The translations under genes and the position numbers were made by a program. A DNA stretch of 63,507 nt from an uncultured Lachnospiraceae bacterium (GTDB lineage: Bacteria; Bacillota; Clostridia; Lachnospirales; Lachnospiraceae), in contig CANQMR010000019.1 of the NCBI GenBank assembly GCA_947625015.1, forward strand, positions 1-63,507, given 5' to 3'. This document shows positions 1 through 9,502 of the stretch, in pieces. How positions within the stretch are numbered: position 1 is the first letter of the stretch; each line of letters begins with the position of its first letter. A model generated the notes under the pieces. It was not told the origin of the DNA, ran no database searches, and worked only from the letters and a program-made list of their open reading frames with translations.

Positions 1-98
1 TATTCAAAAATTTTGCAGATTGGTACGTTTAGGAAGATATACTCAATTTTTTTACAGTTTGCGGAAACTCAAGATAATTTTAATTTTTTTGCGCATAT

Positions 99-860
99 TT
101 AATCGATGATATCACTCACAGCATCCCGAACCCCTTTCTTTATTTCCTGCCGGATTTCCTCTTCTATTTCCTCTTCATCCAGGCTCTCGTCATAATCGAT
201 ATCGTACTCCTCTAACAGTTCCTTTATTTTATCCAGATTCACATCTACCGATTCATCACCGGCAATATGGATAAGTTCATTGCCCTCATTGTCAGTAATG
301 ATAATTTCATCATTCTGAACGCTTATATGGACTGCATCCTCATCAAATAATATGTCCAGATCCCCTAAGGCGTCCTCCATGGTATCCACCCACTCTGTCG
401 TATCCAACTGCGAAATCCATTTTACCGCATCCCCTGCAATTTGCAATGTACCGGCTATCGCAAACGCCACCATCATAATCCCCATGATGACGACAGCCGC
501 TAATGTGGAAAAGAATGCAATCAACAACCTGCGCTGCGAACTTTTAAACGCCTCGGCCTGTCCTGTCATATCCACAACCGGTTTAAGCTCCATCCCGCAA
601 TTAGAGCAAAATTTATTCTTTCCATTGACGGACTGGTTACAGTTCGAACAGACTACCTTCTGATTATCCATGCGGACAATCAGATAAATAATCAGTCCAA
701 TCAGACTGGGAACCAATAAAACCACCACTGTCCATAAAATTCCATTCATCCCCTTGTTCCGGGCGTCCCGGTAGGTCCATACGCCCAGAAGCACAAACAA
801 TGCAATCCACGCAATAAAAATCAGTCCTCCTAAAATAATAGAAATTGCAATTCCTGCCAT
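99..860 (-). CDS. Zinc-ribbon membrane protein of unknown function
   Basis: A 253-residue protein with two N-terminal membrane segments (about residues 5-27 and 43-63), resembling the PLDc_N-type membrane anchor. A zinc-ribbon with two CxxC pairs (CSNCNQ and CSNCGM) follows at about residues 71-90. A third hydrophobic segment lies near 113-138. The C-terminal third is very acidic (DESLDEEEIEEEIRQEIKKG) and probably outside the membrane or a flexible tail. It is the last gene of a minus-strand group headed by an ECF sigma factor, so it may belong to that sigma regulon; this is inference from position. No catalytic motif is visible. The start ATG is preceded by a GGAGGTAAG ribosome site. Confidence 0.7.
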   Translation of the reverse strand: MAGIAISIILGGLIFIAWIALFVLLGVWTYRDARNKGMNGILWTVVVLLVPSLIGLIIYLIVRMDNQKVVCSNCNQSVNGKNKFCSNCGMELKPVVDMTGQAEAFKSSQRRLLIAFFSTLAAVVIMGIMMVAFAIAGTLQIAGDAVKWISQLDTTEWVDTMEDALGDLDILFDEDAVHISVQNDEIIITDNEGNELIHIAGDESVDVNLDKIKELLEEYDIDYDESLDEEEIEEEIRQEIKKGVRDAVSDIID

Positions 861-924
861 AATCTTACCTCCAAACCTTTCTGTACAAGCATATCAATAT
901 AAGAAAACCGATACCGGCGTCCTT

Positions 925-1296
925 TTAAAATATTCTGGCGCCCTGAATCAGGTTTCCCTTCCAGACGCCCACAAAAGTGACAATCCAACTGACAGCCGTT
1001 CCTAAGACAATGAAAATCAGATTGAGCTTAAGCCAACATTCGCTTATAAGCTGCAAAAGATTAGGCATCAGCCATCTGCTCCCCTGAATGTTTACCACCA
1101 GATAAACCAGGCACAAAATAAGCCCAAGGACCGCCGAGATAACGGTATAGGCCGTAGCCGGCATCCACCACAGGGAAACCGCCGGTTTCTCCCTGCGCTT
1201 TGCCAGTTCCCGCTTAAGCCTTGCATTCACCTCGTCAGGAACACCCTCTTTTGCATATGCGCTTTTTAACATATCCTCTATCATATCCTCTTTCAT
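925..1296 (-). CDS. Probable membrane partner (anti-sigma-like) of the ECF sigma factor
   Basis: A 123-residue protein. The cytoplasmic N-terminus (about 45 residues) is charged and helical (MLKSAYAKEGVPDEVNARL), like the sigma-binding part of short anti-sigma factors. Two long membrane helices follow at about 47-70 and 90-112. Its ATG directly follows the sigma-factor stop codon with no gap, and its GGAGGG ribosome site lies inside the sigma gene, so the two are translationally coupled. No zinc-binding HxxxCxxC motif is visible, so it is not a ZAS-type anti-sigma. The assignment rests mainly on position and topology. Confidence 0.55.
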   Translation of the reverse strand: MKEDMIEDMLKSAYAKEGVPDEVNARLKRELAKRREKPAVSLWWMPATAYTVISAVLGLILCLVYLVVNIQGSRWLMPNLLQLISECWLKLNLIFIVLGTAVSWIVTFVGVWKGNLIQGARIF

Positions 1297-1803
1297 TCAG
1301 TGTCCCTCCATTTCTTTCCGCAGGATTTCCCTTGCCGTATGCAGCCTGCTTTTTACCGTCCCCTTAGGGATTTTCAAAATGTGCGCAATCTCCTCAAGGG
1401 AAAGCTCTCCGGCATAAAATAACTTTACCGTCTGCCGCTGCTTATCAGGCAGCCGCTCCACAAGGTCTCTCAGATATTGCAGCTGCTCCTCCCTTACCAC
1501 CCTGTCTAAAATATCTTCCTCTCCTGTATCCGCCTGTATCTGCCCGCCGGATACGGTCGGTGCGATTCTCTCCCGCCTTGCATATTTACTCTTATGGTTC
1601 CGCCAAATATTGGTGGCAATGGACATCAGATATGCCTTGGGATTCTTATCTAAGGATATCCGCTTATGCATCTCTAATGCCTTTAGAAATGTCTGCTGGT
1701 ACAAATCCTCTGCCTCCTCCGGCGTAAACGCTATGCTCCTGCAATAGCGGTATACACTGTCGCCGTACCGGTCCACCAGCAGACCAATATCACAAGACCG
1801 CAA
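1297..1803 (-). CDS. RNA polymerase sigma factor, ECF (sigma-70) family
   Basis: About 168 residues. Region 2 includes YGDSVYRYCRSIAFTPEEAEDLYQ-type and TFLKALEMHKR segments; region 4 is LPDKQRQTVKLFYAGELSLEEIAHILKIPKGTVKSRLHTARE, a standard -35-recognising helix-turn-helix. The long open frame could begin upstream at 1881, but a strong GGAGGTGAGG site sits seven bases before a TTG at 1801-1803, giving a product that begins directly at region 2 (LRSCDIGLL). The TTG start is therefore preferred. It is followed without a gap by a membrane protein that is probably its anti-sigma partner. The stress it answers to cannot be read from the sequence; envelope genes downstream suggest cell-surface stress. 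Confidence 0.9.
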   Translation of the reverse strand: MRSCDIGLLVDRYGDSVYRYCRSIAFTPEEAEDLYQQTFLKALEMHKRISLDKNPKAYLMSIATNIWRNHKSKYARRERIAPTVSGGQIQADTGEEDILDRVVREEQLQYLRDLVERLPDKQRQTVKLFYAGELSLEEIAHILKIPKGTVKSRLHTAREILRKEMEGH

Positions 1804-1890
1804 AACCTCACCTCCCTGCTTATACCTGTAATTGTTGCGACTCATTGTAAGGTTCATTTTTAATATAACATGGATTTGCATAAAAATCGA

Positions 1891-2829
1891 CTAGTCTTCC
1901 CTGTACGCCCACATATTCCGAATCTGATAACCAATATCATCAAAATCCCATGCCCTGCCGCTCCTCTCCCGGCTGAAGGGGTCGTTTACCAGAAATCCTT
2001 CTTCATTATATCCATACAGGACAATAAAATGGCCTGTAGTGGTAAAATCGCCGGGACCCATGGAACAGATAATCATTTCTCCATTGTCAAGGCGGTCTTT
2101 CATCAGGCTTTCATCTAGCGAAAGCTCCTCCACAGACAGGCCGTAATGTCCGGGCGCTTCGGTGAGCAGATCCCAGGAAGTTCCGGTTCCCTCCACATAG
2201 AACCCCTGCTGCATGCTGTATTCCCCGATCGCGTCCGGAGTCGCTCTATCATTTCCCGTAAGCCCCACAATAACCATGGAAAGACAGGCCGGGGCGCAGC
2301 CGGACAGACCGATACAGTCGTCGCCGTAGGGCACATAAGCCCAGCGGGCGTCCCATTGAATCAGCAGGGGATGTGAATCGGATTTTTCCTTTTGGGTAAG
2401 ACCGCCCGTTGCCACCGGTTCCGCAGTGCGGTAATTTTCCACAAACTCCTCTAACTCCGGATGGTTCTCCAAAATCTCCAGCATATCTTTGGGATAAGCC
2501 GACGGGTTTTCCGCTACCGCCTTCCACGCCGCCGTCTCCTTGATATTCTTCTCCCTATGAAAAACGGTGACTTTAGAATCCGGCAGATTCTCCGCTTCTT
2601 CTTCCCCGAAAAATGCCAGCAGCGCATGAAATATCCCGCCGGTCACCCATGCAATCAACAAAAGCAGCCCAATGAAGGCAAGCCGTCTCCGGCGGCGCTT
2701 CCTTTTCAGCATCAGCTTCCTCTTTCGTCCGGCAATCCGCCTCCTTCTCTCCTGCTCGCGCTCCTTATCCCGCTGCCTTTGCAAAAGTTCCTCGTCCCGC
2801 TGTTTTTCATCTACCTCAATGATACGCAT
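1891..2829 (-). CDS. Membrane-anchored C39-like cysteine peptidase
   Basis: About 312 residues. The N-terminus is a highly charged Lys/Arg/Glu-rich stretch (cytoplasmic), followed by one membrane helix at about residues 52-74, so the rest is extracellular. The C-terminal half matches the peptidase C39-like fold: nucleophile region GCAPACLSMVIVGLTGN, a histidine in GHFIVLYGYNEEG, and an Asp in LVNDPFSRERSG. It lacks an ABC transporter fusion, so it is not a bacteriocin exporter peptidase; members of this family are often cell-surface enzymes. The start is placed at the ATG at 2827-2829 because GGAGGG lies just before it; the longer frame to 2868 lacks such a site. A terminator separates it from the upstream vanS-like gene. 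Confidence 0.8.
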   Translation of the reverse strand: MRIIEVDEKQRDEELLQRQRDKEREQERRRRIAGRKRKLMLKRKRRRRRLAFIGLLLLIAWVTGGIFHALLAFFGEEEAENLPDSKVTVFHREKNIKETAAWKAVAENPSAYPKDMLEILENHPELEEFVENYRTAEPVATGGLTQKEKSDSHPLLIQWDARWAYVPYGDDCIGLSGCAPACLSMVIVGLTGNDRATPDAIGEYSMQQGFYVEGTGTSWDLLTEAPGHYGLSVEELSLDESLMKDRLDNGEMIICSMGPGDFTTTGHFIVLYGYNEEGFLVNDPFSRERSGRAWDFDDIGYQIRNMWAYRED

Positions 2830-2845
2830 CTTTATCCCTCCAAAC

Positions 2846-2891
2846 AAAAAAATTCCTGCCTGATACAAAAAAATTGTATCAAAACAGGAAT
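2846..2891 (-). terminator. Rho-independent terminator after the VanS-type kinase
   Basis: On the minus strand, TTCCTG...TGATACAA-loop-TTGTATCA...CAGGAA arms fold into a long hairpin that is followed by a run of seven T. It ends the VanR/VanS transcript and separates it from the C39-like peptidase gene. Confidence 0.75.
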
Positions 2892-2942
2892 CTGCGTATT
2901 TGCGTATATCGTGGTAAAATGCTTATCTTTTTCTGAACCAAA

Positions 2943-4046
2943 TCATACAATTTTCTGACCTTCTAAGGGAAGGGCAATGGTAAAGGTAATGCTTTCGTCC
3001 GCGCTTGCCGCCTCAATATGTCCCCCATGCAGTTCCACAATCTCTTTGGATACCGCAAGCCCTAAGCCGGCCCCGCCGGTCTTAGTCGAACGGGAGCTGT
3101 CAAGACGGAAGAACTGTTCAAATATCCGTCCAATCTTTTCCGGCGGAATGGTGGGACCATGATTTTTCAATATCATTTCTGCCTGCTCCCCGGTTTTTCG
3201 TAAGGACAAAAACAATTCCGAATCCGGATAACTGTAGTTGACGGCATTTTGCACCAGATTGTCAAATACCCGATTGAGCTTGTCCGGGTCGCACAAAAGC
3301 TCTACCTCCGGCTCTAAATCCAACTGCCATTTCATCTGTTTTTCATCAAGCACAGGCAAAAACTCGCTGGCCGTCTGCTCCAGCATACGGGTTAAATTAA
3401 TCCGGCAGAGGGTAAGCTCTAACTTAGAAATATTGAAACGGGTAATATCGAAAAATTCATTAATCAGGTTTTCCAGCCGCTCCGCCTTATCCAGAGCAAT
3501 TCCCGTATACCTTGCCCGCGTTTCCGGAGAAATCTCCGGCTCCTCCTTAAGGAGCGTCAGGTAGCCGATAACGGAGGTAATGGGCGTCTTCAAGTCATGG
3601 GCCAGATAAGCCACCAGATCATTTTTCCGCTGCTCCGCCTCTCTGGCAATCCGCTGCTGCTCCACCAAATCCAGCTTCGCCTGGTTCATCTGCTCCTCTA
3701 TCTCCCGAAGCGGAGCCGACAGGCGGATTAAGCGGCTGCCGTCCTGATAGAACTGCCCGGAGGCGTCCGCCACCTCATGCAGAAAGGAAAATACCTTCCG
3801 CAAACCGAAGAATAAAATCACAGCCAGCCCGATTAAAAGATACATGAAAATCACCAGATACCGGTTCTCGTCCGCCCAGTGAATCAGCAGATATACCGGT
3901 TCCGTTCCATACCATACCCATTTATGATACCAGTTTATCAACAGATTATAGAAAAACAAACCTGCGGCCAGATATAACACAAGCGCAAAAAAACTTTTTA
4001 AGATAAAGCCGAGTTTCCATTTTTCCAAAGCAGATTTAGTCTTCAA
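2943..4046 (-). CDS. VanS-type sensor histidine kinase
   Basis: 367 residues. Two membrane helices (about 14-38 and 62-82) bracket a short loop of about 25 residues, so sensing is probably within or close to the membrane. A short linker leads to the dimerisation domain with phospho-acceptor His150 in YLAHDLKTPITSVIGYL. The catalytic domain has N-box NLVQNAVNYS, G1 and G2 boxes (FEQFFRLDSSRS, GGAGLGLAVSKEIVELHGG). It overlaps the response regulator by 11 bases. The VanS resemblance does not imply vancomycin resistance: no vanH/A/X genes are in the window. The signal is unknown. Confidence 0.92.
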   Translation of the reverse strand: MKTKSALEKWKLGFILKSFFALVLYLAAGLFFYNLLINWYHKWVWYGTEPVYLLIHWADENRYLVIFMYLLIGLAVILFFGLRKVFSFLHEVADASGQFYQDGSRLIRLSAPLREIEEQMNQAKLDLVEQQRIAREAEQRKNDLVAYLAHDLKTPITSVIGYLTLLKEEPEISPETRARYTGIALDKAERLENLINEFFDITRFNISKLELTLCRINLTRMLEQTASEFLPVLDEKQMKWQLDLEPEVELLCDPDKLNRVFDNLVQNAVNYSYPDSELFLSLRKTGEQAEMILKNHGPTIPPEKIGRIFEQFFRLDSSRSTKTGGAGLGLAVSKEIVELHGGHIEAASADESITFTIALPLEGQKIV

Positions 4047-4728
4047 TGGTATAGCCCACCCCCCAGACCGTCTTTATATACTTAGGCTTTCTAGCCGGTT
4101 CCTGCATCTTTTCCCGCAGTCTTGCAATGTGCGCCATAACCGTATTGTTGTTATCCAGATACACTTCCTTCCAGACGTTTTCAAAAAGCTCCTCCGAGGA
4201 CACCACCCTGCCCTTATTGCAGCACAGATACCACAAAATATCAAACTCCATGGGCGTCAGGGTCAGTTCCCTTCCGTTCAACGTGCATTTATGGCTTTTG
4301 TTGGAAATATGTAAGCCCCGCACATCCAGCTCCTCAAAAAGTCCTTCCTCCGCCTGATTATAGCGGGTATACCGTCTAAGCTGCGTCTTGACTCTCGCCA
4401 CTAACTCCAGCGGATTAAAGGGCTTGGTCACATAGTCGTCCGCCCCCAGCATAAGACCTTTAATCTTATCCATATCCTCCACCTTTGCGGTCAGCATAAT
4501 AATGGGGAACAGGTGGTTTTCCCGTATCTTCTGGCAGAGGGCAAAGCCGTCTATGTCCGGCAGCATCACATCCAGTATTGCCAGACTTAAATTCTCCTTT
4601 TTTGTACAGGAAAGCGCATCCGCCCCGTTATAGAACTTAAATACCTCATAGCCCTCATTCGTCAGGTAGACCTCCACCAAATCTGCAATTTCCTTCTCGT
4701 CATCCACAATTAAAATCTTCTCGCTCAT
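4036..4728 (-). CDS. VanR-type OmpR-family response regulator
   Basis: 230 residues. The receiver domain (1-115) has acidic pocket DDE at 9-11, phospho-acceptor Asp53 in LAILDVMLPDIDGF, Thr in IIMLTAK and Lys in DYVTKPF. A winged-helix OmpR output domain follows (about 130-228; LTPMEFDILWYLCCNKGRVVSS, VMAHIARLREK, YIKTVWGVGYTIED). It is cotranscribed with the histidine kinase and lies 12 bases from the upstream radical SAM gene, so all three may share a transcript. Target promoters are not identifiable here. Confidence 0.94.
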   Translation of the reverse strand: MSEKILIVDDEKEIADLVEVYLTNEGYEVFKFYNGADALSCTKKENLSLAILDVMLPDIDGFALCQKIRENHLFPIIMLTAKVEDMDKIKGLMLGADDYVTKPFNPLELVARVKTQLRRYTRYNQAEEGLFEELDVRGLHISNKSHKCTLNGRELTLTPMEFDILWYLCCNKGRVVSSEELFENVWKEVYLDNNNTVMAHIARLREKMQEPARKPKYIKTVWGVGYTIED

Positions 4729-4740
4729 TTAAAATCCCCT

Positions 4741-6681
4741 TTACAAATGATTCAGCACCGTTACCAGCGCATTACCGGTCAACGGATTTTTATGTTCATA
4801 GTCAAAGAGCGCGTATTTGCAGCCCTCTTTTCCCTTCACTTCCCCTCTTCCAACAGCCCCTTGCTGCCTTAAGGCCTCCGCCAGTTTCGCCGGCAGCTTC
4901 TCTATGTGCATGGCCCTTGCCGCCGCCTTGGAATCATAGTCTTCACAGGCAAGGCGGATTTCCTCTGTGCCGCTGTTTTTGAAAAACGCCTGATACTCCT
5001 CCTTTTCAATCCGGCCGCCTGCCGCCCAGTCTGGACGGCTTTTGGCGTTTTCCCTTAAATAATAGTCAAAGGTCAGGCGCGCATCTAATTCCTCCTGCGA
5101 AAAGCCTGTGCAGTCCGGCGTCTTCTCCGGAATATGGCGGCAGCAATGCGAAAGCCGCTCTCCGGCAAAGGCGCGCAGCGCCCCGTATCTGGCCTCCCGC
5201 TTAAAACCAATCCCGTACAGCCGTTCCCTGTCGTAATACTCTCCCAACGCCCGATAAAAGGAAAACGCAGAATCAAAAAAGGGCACCAGATAATCCAGCG
5301 TATTGGCAAACTGTCCGCTGTTATAGTAGACCTCCACCATCTCCTCCACCTGCTTTAGCACAAGAATCTCATCATAAGAAATCCATGCAGTGGAAATCAC
5401 CTCATAAGGCTGTGCATCCTGGTATACCAGCCGATACGATTCAGCCTTTTCTTCCATATAAGAACCCTTCAGCACTTTCAAAAAGCCAAGTTGCAACTGG
5501 TCCGGTTTCATCTCATAAGCTGCCTCAAAAGACTGCTGAAAAGAAGAGAAATCCTCAAAAGGCAGACCGGCAATCAAATCCAAATGCCGGTGAATATTTC
5601 CAAACTCCCGAATGGCAAGCATATTTTTCTTAAGCTTCCTTATATCCATGCTACGGCGTATTTCTTTCAATGTCTTCGGATTAACGGACTGTAACCCGAT
5701 TTCTAACTGAATCAGGCCGGGCCGCATCTGCCGAAACAGAGAAAGCTCTTCCTCGCCCAGCAAATCCCCGCCCACTTCAAAATGAAAATTGGTAATCCCA
5801 TTGTCATGAGCTAAGATATAACGCCAGATTGCAAGGGCGTGCTCCCTGTTACAGTTAAAGGTGCGGTCAATAAATTTCACCTGGGGCGCCTTGTGATCCA
5901 AAAAAAACTGAAGCTCGCGTTCCACTAAGGAAAGGCTTCGAAACCTTATGTTCCTGTCAACGGAGGACAGGCAATAGCTACAGGAAAAAGGACAGCCGCG
6001 GCTGGTCTCATAATATAAAATCCTGTTTGCAAACCGGGACAAATCATCATAGATAAAGGGAATGTCGTCCATGGATATCCTGTCCCGGGGCGGGGTTTTC
6101 CGAACCCCTGACTGTCTGTCCCGATAGACAATTCCGGCAATATCTATAAGCCCGGCGCCGCCGTCTCCGATATCACCACTTCCGGCGGCAGCATCAATGT
6201 CCATATCCGGCAAATCCCTCAAGCCGTATCCTTCTTCCCGGCTCCAGAACTTTACCAATTCATAGAAAGTCTGTTCCCCTTCCCCTGACATAATCCCCGA
6301 CAAAAAAGGATTTTCCCGGAGGAGCTTTTCGCTTTGGTAACTGACCTCCGGACCGCCCAGCCAGATAGAAATCTCCGGCGCCGCCTTTGCAAGTCCCCCT
6401 GCCACCTCCAGCACCTCCCGGATATTCCAGATATAACAGGAAAAGGCCGCAACATCTGCCTTTTCCCGGTAAATGGATTGCAGAATATAATCCAGATTAT
6501 TGTTAATGGTGTACTCCCGGACACAAATCTCCGGCATTTCTATTTCGGCCTGCGTGCCCTTCCACTGCTCCTGTTCCGTCTGCAATTTCTCCATCTGCGC
6601 CTTTGCATATGCCGCCAAACTGTATACCGCCAGATTGGAATGGACGTACTTTGCATTTAAGGCCGCCAACACTATCTTCAT
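4741..6681 (-). CDS. Cobalamin-binding-type radical SAM protein with DUF4080 tail
   Basis: 646 residues. The N-terminal about 150 residues form the Rossmann-like B12-binding type domain (MKIVLAALNAKYVHSN, FSCYIWNIREVLEV, IWLGGPEVSY). The radical SAM core follows with Cys230, Cys234 and Cys237 in RGCPFSCSYC, then a TIM-barrel segment (HFEVGGDLL, QLEIGLQS, HLDLIAGLPFE). The C-terminal roughly 200 residues correspond to DUF4080, common in clostridia. The N-terminal domain does not show a clear DxHxxG cobalamin ligand, so binding of B12 itself is uncertain. The substrate is unknown. It lies directly upstream of vanR/vanS. Confidence 0.85.
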   Translation of the reverse strand: MKIVLAALNAKYVHSNLAVYSLAAYAKAQMEKLQTEQEQWKGTQAEIEMPEICVREYTINNNLDYILQSIYREKADVAAFSCYIWNIREVLEVAGGLAKAAPEISIWLGGPEVSYQSEKLLRENPFLSGIMSGEGEQTFYELVKFWSREEGYGLRDLPDMDIDAAAGSGDIGDGGAGLIDIAGIVYRDRQSGVRKTPPRDRISMDDIPFIYDDLSRFANRILYYETSRGCPFSCSYCLSSVDRNIRFRSLSLVERELQFFLDHKAPQVKFIDRTFNCNREHALAIWRYILAHDNGITNFHFEVGGDLLGEEELSLFRQMRPGLIQLEIGLQSVNPKTLKEIRRSMDIRKLKKNMLAIREFGNIHRHLDLIAGLPFEDFSSFQQSFEAAYEMKPDQLQLGFLKVLKGSYMEEKAESYRLVYQDAQPYEVISTAWISYDEILVLKQVEEMVEVYYNSGQFANTLDYLVPFFDSAFSFYRALGEYYDRERLYGIGFKREARYGALRAFAGERLSHCCRHIPEKTPDCTGFSQEELDARLTFDYYLRENAKSRPDWAAGGRIEKEEYQAFFKNSGTEEIRLACEDYDSKAAARAMHIEKLPAKLAEALRQQGAVGRGEVKGKEGCKYALFDYEHKNPLTGNALVTVLNHL

Positions 6682-6774
6682 TCTGAATCTTACGCCTCTC
6701 CGTACTCAATTTTCAAAGTCATTCCATCAACGCACACGCCGGGACTTTTCGTCATTGCCGGTTCCTTGTGTGCT

Positions 6775-8166
6775 TTATTCATTCTGACCGCCTTTTCCGG
6801 CCAGATAATTAACAAACTGCTGGGCAGTGCGCCCGGAAATTCCTCCATGGGAAAGCTCCCATTTATTTGCCTCCCTGCACAGCTCTTCTTCCGTCAGGGT
6901 AATGGACGGCTCCCGCTTTGCCAACTCGGTCACAATATGGAAGTATTCCTTCTGGTTCGGTCTTGAAAAGCTGATTGTCACGCCAAACCGGTTTACCAAA
7001 GAAAGCTTCTCCTGCATGGTATCAGACCGGTGCAGTTCTCCGCCGTCGGCATGCTCCATATCGCTCCGGTCATTCCACGTCTCCCGGATTAAATGCCGGC
7101 GGTTAGAGGTGGCATAAATCAACACATTATCCGGCTTGGTCTCCACACCGCCCTCGATGACAGCCTTGAGAAATTTATACTCAATCTCAAACTCCTCAAA
7201 GGACAGGTCGTCCATATAAATGATGAACCGGTAGTTGCGGTTCTTGACCATGGAAATCACCGTAGACAAATCCTTAAACTGATGCTTGTAAATCTCAATC
7301 ATCCGCAGGCCCCGGTCATAATACTCATTAATCACAGCCTTGATACAGGTGGATTTACCGGTGCCGGAGTCCCCGAACAGCAGACAGTTGTTGGCCGGTC
7401 TGCCCTCCACAAAAGCCTCTGTATTGTCAATCAATTTCTGCTTCTGCATCTCATAGCCCACCAAATCCTTTAGCATTACATTCTCTGTATTATTAATGGG
7501 ATAGATGTCCACCCTGTCGCCGATATTCCGTATGCGGAACGCCTTGTTAAGCCCGAACATCCCCACGCCGTAATCCGCATAGAACCGGGTTATCGCATCA
7601 AAAAAGCCGTCCTCGTCCTCACACTCTTCCAGCCGTTTGGACAGGGAACGCACCTTCTCCGACACATTGTAGTTGTACATCCGCTCCTTTTTCTTGATGG
7701 CCTTGTAATCAGAAATCGTGGAGAAGCAGTCAATGCCTAACTCCCTCTCTATCTCATAGAAATTATAGTCAAACAGCTCCTTAAACATACGGAAATCATT
7801 TCTGGCAAAATGATTGACGCTGCCGTTATTGGCTCCCACCTTCTCACTGGTCAGCGTAAAGGAATTTTCATTGGTAATCAGCAAAAACGTCAGGTAGTTA
7901 TGCCACAGATTATCGTCAAAGCCAAACTCTGTCGCCAAATCCAAAAGCCTTTTTATCTCCCCGTAAATGCGGGTAATCAGGCTCTCCTTCGTAATATGCT
8001 TTTTATCCTTCAGCTCCTCCAACTTAGAGGCGCTGAACGCAGAGGAATCCCCCAGCACATTTTCCTTATACCAGTCAAAATCCTCAAAAATTGCCGCCAG
8101 CCTTTTTAAAATGCTGTCCTCTCCCAAATCCCTGTACACAATCAGTTTTGACACCTGTTTATACAT
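6775..8166 (-). CDS. DUF815-family AAA-type ATPase
   Basis: 463 residues. The N-terminal half (1-230) is helical and not recognisable. The C-terminal half is an ATPase of the DUF815 group: Walker A at about 264-272 ([10 protein letters not shown]), Walker [15 protein letters not shown] at about 305-318, a sensor-like ATSNRRHLI, and [12 protein letters not shown]. It is placed 14 bases after a DUF4317 gene, and the two are probably cotranscribed from the promoter at 9417-9445. The cellular role of the family is not established; it looks like a small-scale remodelling ATPase. The start ATG is near GGAAAGCAT. Confidence 0.85.
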   Translation of the reverse strand: MYKQVSKLIVYRDLGEDSILKRLAAIFEDFDWYKENVLGDSSAFSASKLEELKDKKHITKESLITRIYGEIKRLLDLATEFGFDDNLWHNYLTFLLITNENSFTLTSEKVGANNGSVNHFARNDFRMFKELFDYNFYEIERELGIDCFSTISDYKAIKKKERMYNYNVSEKVRSLSKRLEECEDEDGFFDAITRFYADYGVGMFGLNKAFRIRNIGDRVDIYPINNTENVMLKDLVGYEMQKQKLIDNTEAFVEGRPANNCLLFGDSGTGKSTCIKAVINEYYDRGLRMIEIYKHQFKDLSTVISMVKNRNYRFIIYMDDLSFEEFEIEYKFLKAVIEGGVETKPDNVLIYATSNRRHLIRETWNDRSDMEHADGGELHRSDTMQEKLSLVNRFGVTISFSRPNQKEYFHIVTELAKREPSITLTEEELCREANKWELSHGGISGRTAQQFVNYLAGKGGQNE

Positions 8167-8180
8167 ATGCTTTCCTTCCT

Positions 8181-9335
8181 TTACTGAATCTCTCCGGTAT
8201 CCATGTCCACATTCCGCACATTGATCCCGTTCACTTCCACGCTGTCATTTACTTCAATTAAAATATACTGCCTGCCGTCAATCATCCGGGTTTCCACCAG
8301 ATCCGTCCGCTCCGGCTTTACCTTGATAACCACGTCCGGCATCTTGATATCAAAGCTCCGGGTGCTCGCCACAGTTGCCGCCGCAAACCTTGGCTGCTCC
8401 TCATTGCAGACAATACTGTCAAAAGCGGTGTTAAAATTCTCTATGGCCGCCGCCTTTACCCCGCTGTCCTCTAACAGCTTGCGCATCTCCATCTTGTCAA
8501 GTTCCGGCGGCTCCGGCGCGTCTTTGCGCACCTCCACATACTCATTCAGATTCTCCTGAATCGTCTTGACCGTCTCAAAATCGCACTGCTCGCCCAAAGT
8601 ATTCTCGATAATATCCTGAAAGGTCTCTTTTTGCGCCTTAAAGGAAAGCGGCGCTCCGCAGCCTAAAGTCCGGTCGATAAAATCCTCCTGCATCAGCTCG
8701 GAATTTTTGGTGTAATACAAAAGGGAATGAATGTCCGAATTTCTGTCATTAAAAGCCGGAAATAAAAAGCCATGGGCCGGCGCAGAGACCACCCAGTCCC
8801 GCACCCGGCACTCTATACTGTTATTCCGCTCATTGTAGGCGAGTCCCGCCTCCGTCAGCTTAACCGGACAGATACTACAGAGCAGATGCTCATACACATA
8901 CTCGGAAGCGTCCTCGTTTTCTATGCCGTCCGTCGTCTGTCCCGGCACATCATAGGAAGCAAACACCAGAATGATGTAATAATTCTCCCCATAATTATAA
9001 GCTGCAATTACCTTGTCATAAAATTCCTCCACCAGCCTGTCGTCTTCCAGCCTGGAATTTTTTAACCGCAGTAAAAATTCCTGCGTGCCGCCCTCCTTTT
9101 CCTGCTCTGTGGGAAACTCCATGTTTAACAGATTCTTCCCCAAGGTTCCGGAAAGGGTGCTCCGGAATATCGCAAAATACTTGAAATTTTCCTCCTCTGT
9201 CAAAGTCAGAAAGGACTGGGCCAGCTCTGTCTTCTTATTCTTCTCTCCGTCCACATAACAGCCGCAAATCCTCGTTATCGTACACCGCTCCGGTGTAAAT
9301 TGTTTCTTAATCTCATTTATCTCTTTTTTGTTCAT
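8181..9335 (-). CDS. DUF4317-family protein of unknown function
   Basis: About 384 residues, soluble, with no signal peptide or membrane segment. The start [18 protein letters not shown] followed by [15 protein letters not shown] is characteristic of the DUF4317 family of clostridia. The ATG at 9333-9335 has a GGAGGG site just ahead and is preferred over an upstream in-frame start at 9428, which lies inside the -10 region of the promoter. The C-terminus ([32 protein letters not shown]) is beta-rich. It is followed closely by a DUF815 ATPase, suggesting a functional pair. No catalytic site can be assigned. Confidence 0.85.
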   Translation of the reverse strand: MNKKEINEIKKQFTPERCTITRICGCYVDGEKNKKTELAQSFLTLTEEENFKYFAIFRSTLSGTLGKNLLNMEFPTEQEKEGGTQEFLLRLKNSRLEDDRLVEEFYDKVIAAYNYGENYYIILVFASYDVPGQTTDGIENEDASEYVYEHLLCSICPVKLTEAGLAYNERNNSIECRVRDWVVSAPAHGFLFPAFNDRNSDIHSLLYYTKNSELMQEDFIDRTLGCGAPLSFKAQKETFQDIIENTLGEQCDFETVKTIQENLNEYVEVRKDAPEPPELDKMEMRKLLEDSGVKAAAIENFNTAFDSIVCNEEQPRFAAATVASTRSFDIKMPDVVIKVKPERTDLVETRMIDGRQYILIEVNDSVEVNGINVRNVDMDTGEIQ

Positions 9336-9416
9336 ATACCCTCCCTGCATGGTCAAGCCTTTATTCCCTGTTCCTGTGTATGCAGCTTCCATTATTGCTA
9401 ACTTCGCTTTGCAAAC

Positions 9417-9445
9417 ATTATACCCCAACCTAAATTACGATTCAA
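9417..9445 (-). promoter_or_regulatory. Sigma-A promoter of the DUF4317-DUF815 pair
   Basis: Minus strand: -35 TTGAAT (9440-9445), 17-bp spacer, -10 TATAAT (9417-9422). The stretch AGGTTGGGGTATAATG is shared almost exactly with the promoter of an unrelated gene at 51411-51439. Confidence 0.75.
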
Positions 9446-9474
9446 CAAAAATCAAAATACAGCCTTCTTTTTCC

Positions 9475-9502
9475 TTGACAAATCCGCAAAAAATACTACT
9501 AT
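9475..9502 (+). promoter_or_regulatory. Probable sigma-A promoter of the lysA-plsC-hydE-hydG group
   Basis: -35 TTGACA at 9475-9480 (perfect), 16-bp spacer, -10 TACTAT at 9497-9502 (4 of 6). It fires divergently from the DUF4317 promoter, about 60 bases before the lysA ATG. Confidence 0.55.

Noticed and set aside
2943-4728. A vancomycin-resistance operon, given VanR/VanS-type and VanZ-like proteins
   Set aside because: No vanH, vanA/B-type ligase or vanX gene is present; VanZ-like genes are far away and of common chromosomal type.
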